DNA of 10,098 bases from CAYRFQ01 sp964423615. GTDB taxonomy: Bacteria; Planctomycetota; Planctomycetia; Gemmatales; Gemmataceae. Every line of letters starts with the position of its first letter. The first letter of the stretch is position 1. The translations under genes and the position numbers were made by a program. The notes beneath the pieces were generated by a model. That model was given only the letters and a program-made list of their open reading frames with translations, did not search any database and had not been told where the DNA came from. The stretch is taken from NCBI GenBank assembly GCA_964423615.1, contig CAYRFQ010000162.1, forward strand, positions 1 through 10,098, in the 5' to 3' direction. Shown here one piece after another: positions 6,990 to 10,098 of the stretch.

Positions 6990-9335
6990 ATGAAACGCAC
7001 TTTTGGAATCGTGTGCCTGTTTCTCTGCGCCTGGCCGCCTGCTGTGGTGGCCCAATCGAGTCGTAACACATCGACCTTCGCCGAGTCAGAAGCGGGGAAG
7101 GTCGGTGCGGCTCCAGAAACATTCATGCATCCCGACACGATCGCGTACTTTCGCTACGACGGGATGGCCTCACACCGCAAAGGGTTCGAAAAGACGGTTC
7201 TTGGAAATCTCTTGATGAATGAACTCTCCGAGTTCATCCATCACCTCGGGGAAGTCCTCGACAAAGCTGCGAAAAAGCAACTCATTGACTCGGCTCCGGA
7301 AGCTCCTTCGAAACTCTTTCGCTACTTTCTGGAGAACGGAGTTGTTGTTGGACTGCAAGTCCAAGGCAAGTTGAAGACGTATGAAGCCGAGTTCGTTATG
7401 AGCTTCCCGAACGGAGCGAAAAGACAAAACCGCGAGGCCGTGATCTCGATGGTCAAAGCGTTCCTCGAACGGCCGAAGGTGGAGAAAGAGGTGTTCACGT
7501 GGCCGAAGGTGGAGAAAGAGGTGTTCACGCTCGTCCGAGGAGGCCGTACAGTGAACGGCATCCGGTTGAAAGACGCTCATTCGTCGAGCGAACTGACCTA
7601 TATGGGTTGGTGGGAGGAAGGCGACGACATCATCTTGGCTGTTTCCACAAAGAAACTCGAGGGGCTCGTTGCTCGTGCGGATAGGAAGGCTCCCAACTTG
7701 CTCGGGTCGAAACGGTTCAAGAAGTTTCGCAAGGACAATGGTTACGAGACGGTCGCCAGCGGGTTTCTGGACATCGAACAGACTACGCAATTACTCGTCA
7801 GCGCCAACGAGATGACTCTGACGAACTTGAAAGAGCGACTCCAATTGAAGTTGATGCTCACACGGCTGGGTGTCTACGACTTGAAGATGGGTACCTTTCA
7901 CTTTGGGTTCCAGGACAAGTATCTGCGGACCACTTTGGGACTGGAACTCACCAACGCCAAAGAACGACGAGGACTTCTTCGCCTCGTTTCGGCTCCGAAG
8001 AAACTCGATCCCAAGACGTTGCCGCCGATTCCTGAGGATGCGACGTTGGTGGGCATTCACCATTTCGATTGGCTCGAAATTTATGACGAGGTCACTCGGC
8101 TGTATCAGCTCGTGGAAGTGGCCAGTAAACTCGGAGGGGGCGAACAACTCCAGGGGCTTCCCAAGTCCCCAGGCGAATTCTTGGACAAGGCACTCGGCTT
8201 CGACTTCCGCAATGATTTTCTGGCGGCCCTCGATCCGTTGACGGTGACGTACCGGGCTTATTCGGAAGGGCCGTTCTTCCTGGGCCGAGCGATTGCCGTG
8301 AAAGTCAAAGACGAAAAGAAACTCCAAAAGGTCATCGACAAGTTGCTCGGACTTGCGAACGAACAAGTGGCTGGTAGCCAGGTCCAGGTGATGTCTCGGA
8401 AGTATCACGACGGAATGATTCACGTCCTACGTGTCCCAGAAATGCCAGTAGCTCCAAGCTACACGTTCCATAAGGGCTGGTTCGTCGTGGGTATCAGTCC
8501 AGTCATCCCTCAAGGCTTCATCTTGCGGTCGGACGAACGCCTCGAGCGTTGGCAGTCGCCTGACGTGTTGAAGAGGGCTATTGCCAGTGGTAAGAAGACT
8601 GGGAACAAGAATACCCGGCTTGGTTTTATTCGGGTGACTGACCCCGGGCCGATGCTTCGGACGATCATGCCGCTGGTGCCTATTCTCATCGCAGCGGCGA
8701 ACAGCCAGGTCGGTCCGGCGGACGGAATCGATCTTTCGAAGGTGCCGCACCCAAGCGTCCTCACCAAGGACCTTACGCCGAACGTGAGCTTGTTCTTCGA
8801 CGACGGAGACGGGCTGCGCATCGAGTGGTACACAACGGTCCCGTCACCGAACTTTTCGTCTCTGTATTTCCTGGCGGCGTTGGGCGACCTCACTGCAGGT
8901 TGGGAGCCATTGCAGCGTACTCCTGATCTGGAAGGACCCGGTCGGGTTCCTTTCGAAGGCTCCAGAACTCCATTCAGTAGTTCAGGCGGTTGGATGCGAT
9001 CAGAACCGAATTCGACAGCGACCTATCCAGATGGCAGCTTGGTACGTCCAGGTTCGGTGACAAACGTGCCCCCTTATGGTCCCTATCCATCTGCGGGCCC
9101 CTCTCAACCTGGGGCTTATCCTTCTCCCGCGGTACATACAATGCCTTCGCCGCCAATCTATGGTGTTCCACCACCCTCAGGAAGCGAGGTGACTCCTGTG
9201 CCGGGTTCGAAACGCACAGGTAAGGTCCGACCAAACACGACGGGACCGACAGGAACGATGGCACCGACTTATCGTCCGCCGGTGATTCGGTTGTTGGCAC
9301 CAGTCAGTTTGAAGGTAGCGGGCTGGAAGAAGTAA
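6990..9335 (+). CDS. Secreted protein of unknown function with a Pro-rich C-terminal tail
   Basis: I do not recognise a characterised family. The 781 residues begin with a clear signal peptide (MKRTFGIVCLFLCAWPPAVVA, cleavage likely after Ala21), so the protein is exported. The body (about 45-640) alternates helical charged stretches with blocks such as WWEEGDDIILAVSTKKLEGLVARA (207-230) and YTFHKGWFVVGISPVIPQGFI (491-511). These resemble the repeated 'checks a value, then subtracts a threshold' blocks seen in DUF3352-like planctomycete proteins; that similarity is an impression, not a match. Residues about 645-765 are low complexity, rich in Pro, Gly, Ser and Tyr (VPPYGPYPSAGPSQPGAYPS), probably disordered or surface-exposed. 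There is no C-terminal anchor or sorting signal; the last residues are VAGWKK. A 10-residue tandem repeat lies at 161-180. It has its own ribosome binding site and appears to be a separate transcription unit after the IS remnant. Confidence 0.88.
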   Translation: MKRTFGIVCLFLCAWPPAVVAQSSRNTSTFAESEAGKVGAAPETFMHPDTIAYFRYDGMASHRKGFEKTVLGNLLMNELSEFIHHLGEVLDKAAKKQLIDSAPEAPSKLFRYFLENGVVVGLQVQGKLKTYEAEFVMSFPNGAKRQNREAVISMVKAFLERPKVEKEVFTWPKVEKEVFTLVRGGRTVNGIRLKDAHSSSELTYMGWWEEGDDIILAVSTKKLEGLVARADRKAPNLLGSKRFKKFRKDNGYETVASGFLDIEQTTQLLVSANEMTLTNLKERLQLKLMLTRLGVYDLKMGTFHFGFQDKYLRTTLGLELTNAKERRGLLRLVSAPKKLDPKTLPPIPEDATLVGIHHFDWLEIYDEVTRLYQLVEVASKLGGGEQLQGLPKSPGEFLDKALGFDFRNDFLAALDPLTVTYRAYSEGPFFLGRAIAVKVKDEKKLQKVIDKLLGLANEQVAGSQVQVMSRKYHDGMIHVLRVPEMPVAPSYTFHKGWFVVGISPVIPQGFILRSDERLERWQSPDVLKRAIASGKKTGNKNTRLGFIRVTDPGPMLRTIMPLVPILIAAANSQVGPADGIDLSKVPHPSVLTKDLTPNVSLFFDDGDGLRIEWYTTVPSPNFSSLYFLAALGDLTAGWEPLQRTPDLEGPGRVPFEGSRTPFSSSGGWMRSEPNSTATYPDGSLVRPGSVTNVPPYGPYPSAGPSQPGAYPSPAVHTMPSPPIYGVPPPSGSEVTPVPGSKRTGKVRPNTTGPTGTMAPTYRPPVIRLLAPVSLKVAGWKK
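7471..7530 (+). repeat. 30-bp in-frame tandem duplication inside the secreted protein
   Basis: Two adjacent copies (7471-7500 and 7501-7530) match at 29 of 30 bases, differing only at the last base (t/c). Each encodes PKVEKEVFT plus one flanking residue, giving RPKVEKEVFT then WPKVEKEVFT. The near identity, synonymous sites included, points to a recent duplication that keeps the frame. Confidence 0.95.
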
Positions 9336-9427
9336 AGAGTTCAATTTTCAGACAAATGAGAGCGGTTCGCGTTTGTGTTGGGTACGTGCCAAATGGTACC
9401 TACGGCCAAGAACAAAGGACACGCATC

Positions 9428-9432
9428 AGGAG
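9428..9432 (+). promoter_or_regulatory. Ribosome binding site that sets the dinB-like start
   Basis: aggag lies 6 nt before ATG 9439. The same frame is open from 9373, but that start has no ribosome binding site and would add 22 residues without family similarity, so 9439 is chosen. Confidence 0.75.
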
Positions 9433-9438
9433 TGCGAC

Positions 9439-9903
9439 ATGTTCCCTACTCTCGAATCTCGTTCGGACATTTTGAAGATGCTCGAAGAGATGGTCGAATC
9501 CCGAAAGGGTATTCTCGATCAATGTCAAGGTCTCAGCCAGGAGCAACTCAACGACCCGGTCTATGAGGGAACCTGGTCGGTGCTCCAGAATCTCCAACAC
9601 CTCGCGTGGGCCGAGGAATTCATGTTGGCTTGGATTCTCAAACGACCACAACCTTTGCCCGAAGCCGAGATTCCTGCCGAACCGGAAGCTGATTTGGGTC
9701 GGGTCACTCGAGCCCTTGACGAAGCTCATGCTGCCGTCATTGCGTTCGTGAAGAGTCATCCCGAGGAGGTGCTCAAGGAACGATGTGAGTACGTGGCCCA
9801 TCGCGGGCCGCAAACGGTGGGTGGGTTACTCTATCACATCGTGGAGCATGAGATCGGACACCGAACGTTCGTACTTCACAAATTGCGAAAGTTGAAAGGT
9901 TAG
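9439..9903 (+). CDS. DinB-like (DinB/YfiT superfamily) four-helix protein
   Basis: From ATG 9439 the product has 154 residues, the usual size for the superfamily, and is predicted to be cytoplasmic. It shows the expected helix pattern: SRSDILKMLEEMVESRKGIL (7-26), GTWSVLQNLQHLAWAEEFMLAWIL (44-67), an acidic-Pro linker (70-85), an amphipathic helix (86-106), and a final helix with TVGGLLYHIVEHEIGHRTFV (126-145). The three likely metal ligands are His54, His137 and His141 (HxxxH), matching the DinB metal triad. Members act as thiol-dependent transferases (mycothiol or bacillithiol) or are uncharacterised; the substrate cannot be read from the sequence. It is separated from the preceding gene by 103 bp and is bracketed by an imperfect 25-bp repeat. 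Confidence 0.85.
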   Translation: MFPTLESRSDILKMLEEMVESRKGILDQCQGLSQEQLNDPVYEGTWSVLQNLQHLAWAEEFMLAWILKRPQPLPEAEIPAEPEADLGRVTRALDEAHAAVIAFVKSHPEEVLKERCEYVAHRGPQTVGGLLYHIVEHEIGHRTFVLHKLRKLKG

Positions 9904-10098
9904 AGCGGTTAACGTTCGTGTTGGTTCCAGTTCGGAGTCGCGGAACTCCTGAGCCCAAGTGCGCTCTTCTCGAGATAGGATTGCAACGGAATCCTTCCGG
10001 TTCCACTGCGTTTCCCGCTTCGCTCGGCTTTTGGGGCTTTCTCCCCTCGGGCGGTCGGATGAATAAGAGTCGTGATTGTGTTGGTTCTTTGAGTTCCG
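9904..10098. other. Non-coding right end
   Basis: No gene is seen. Short inverted repeats are present: gttcc/ggaac (9924-9928, 9942-9946) and gggg/cccc around ctttct (about 10033-10046). Neither has a following T run on the plus strand, so no terminator for the dinB-like gene is called. Confidence 0.6.

Larger units (their letters stand above)
9359..9926 (+). repeat. Imperfect 25-bp direct repeat flanking the dinB-like gene
   Basis: agagcggttcgcgtttgtgt and the next five bases (9359-9383) match 9902-9926 at about 21 of 25 positions by eye. The left copy lies after the 781-residue gene and the right copy starts inside the stop codon of the dinB-like gene, so the two are 543 bp apart and bracket that gene. 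The core gtgttggttc also recurs at 10078-10087. Confidence 0.45.

Noticed and set aside
7170..8423. Two adjacent minus-strand frames (206 and 210 codons) under the secreted protein
   Set aside because: They are antisense to a 781-codon frame with signal peptide and ribosome binding site, and their products show no domain.
9373..9438. Upstream extension of the dinB-like gene
   Set aside because: No ribosome binding site at 9373, while aggag stands 6 nt before 9439, where the family-length protein begins.
10030..10056. GC-rich gggg/cccc hairpin near the right end as a terminator
   Set aside because: The stem is only four pairs and no T run follows on either strand at the right distance.

Overview
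The window looks like a piece of a planctomycete chromosome. The strongest evidence is the pair at the left: a secreted DUF1549/DUF1553 protein with a CxxCH motif, followed on the same strand by a Tat-exported DUF1501 protein. This two-gene unit is greatly expanded in Planctomycetes and rare elsewhere. The moderate GC content, the wide gaps between genes and the large secreted protein with a Pro-rich tail agree with that. I cannot name the genus.

Layout. Positions 1-2697 (minus strand): a probable two-gene operon, DUF1549/DUF1553 (2697 to 1051) then DUF1501 (848 to beyond the left edge). Positions 2698-3620: about 920 bp with no convincing gene, between divergent transcription units, holding several short hairpins and palindromes. 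Positions 3621-6283 (plus): pepE (cyanophycinase-like S51 dipeptidase) and treZ (maltooligosyltrehalose trehalohydrolase), separated by 86 bp. Positions 6284-6989: a gap holding a broken IS5-family transposase on the minus strand, with a frameshift and missing its C-terminal half. Positions 6990-9335 (plus): a 781-residue secreted protein of unknown function with a fresh 30-bp in-frame tandem duplication and a Pro-rich tail. Positions 9439-9903 (plus): a DinB-like four-helix protein of 154 residues. The last 195 bp are non-coding.

How the parts relate. The left pair very likely works together at or outside the cytoplasmic membrane, but its biochemical role is not established. TreZ is the second enzyme of the TreY-TreZ route from alpha-glucan to trehalose; treY is not in this window. 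PepE degrades Asp-X dipeptides and has no evident link to TreZ beyond sharing a strand. The IS remnant, the tandem duplication and the repeats around the dinB-like gene are signs of local rearrangement. I found no CRISPR array, tRNA, rRNA, phage or defence system, and nothing I can honestly call a new system. The points most worth a second look are the duplication in the 781-residue protein, the long structured intergenic region and the repeat flanking the dinB-like gene.
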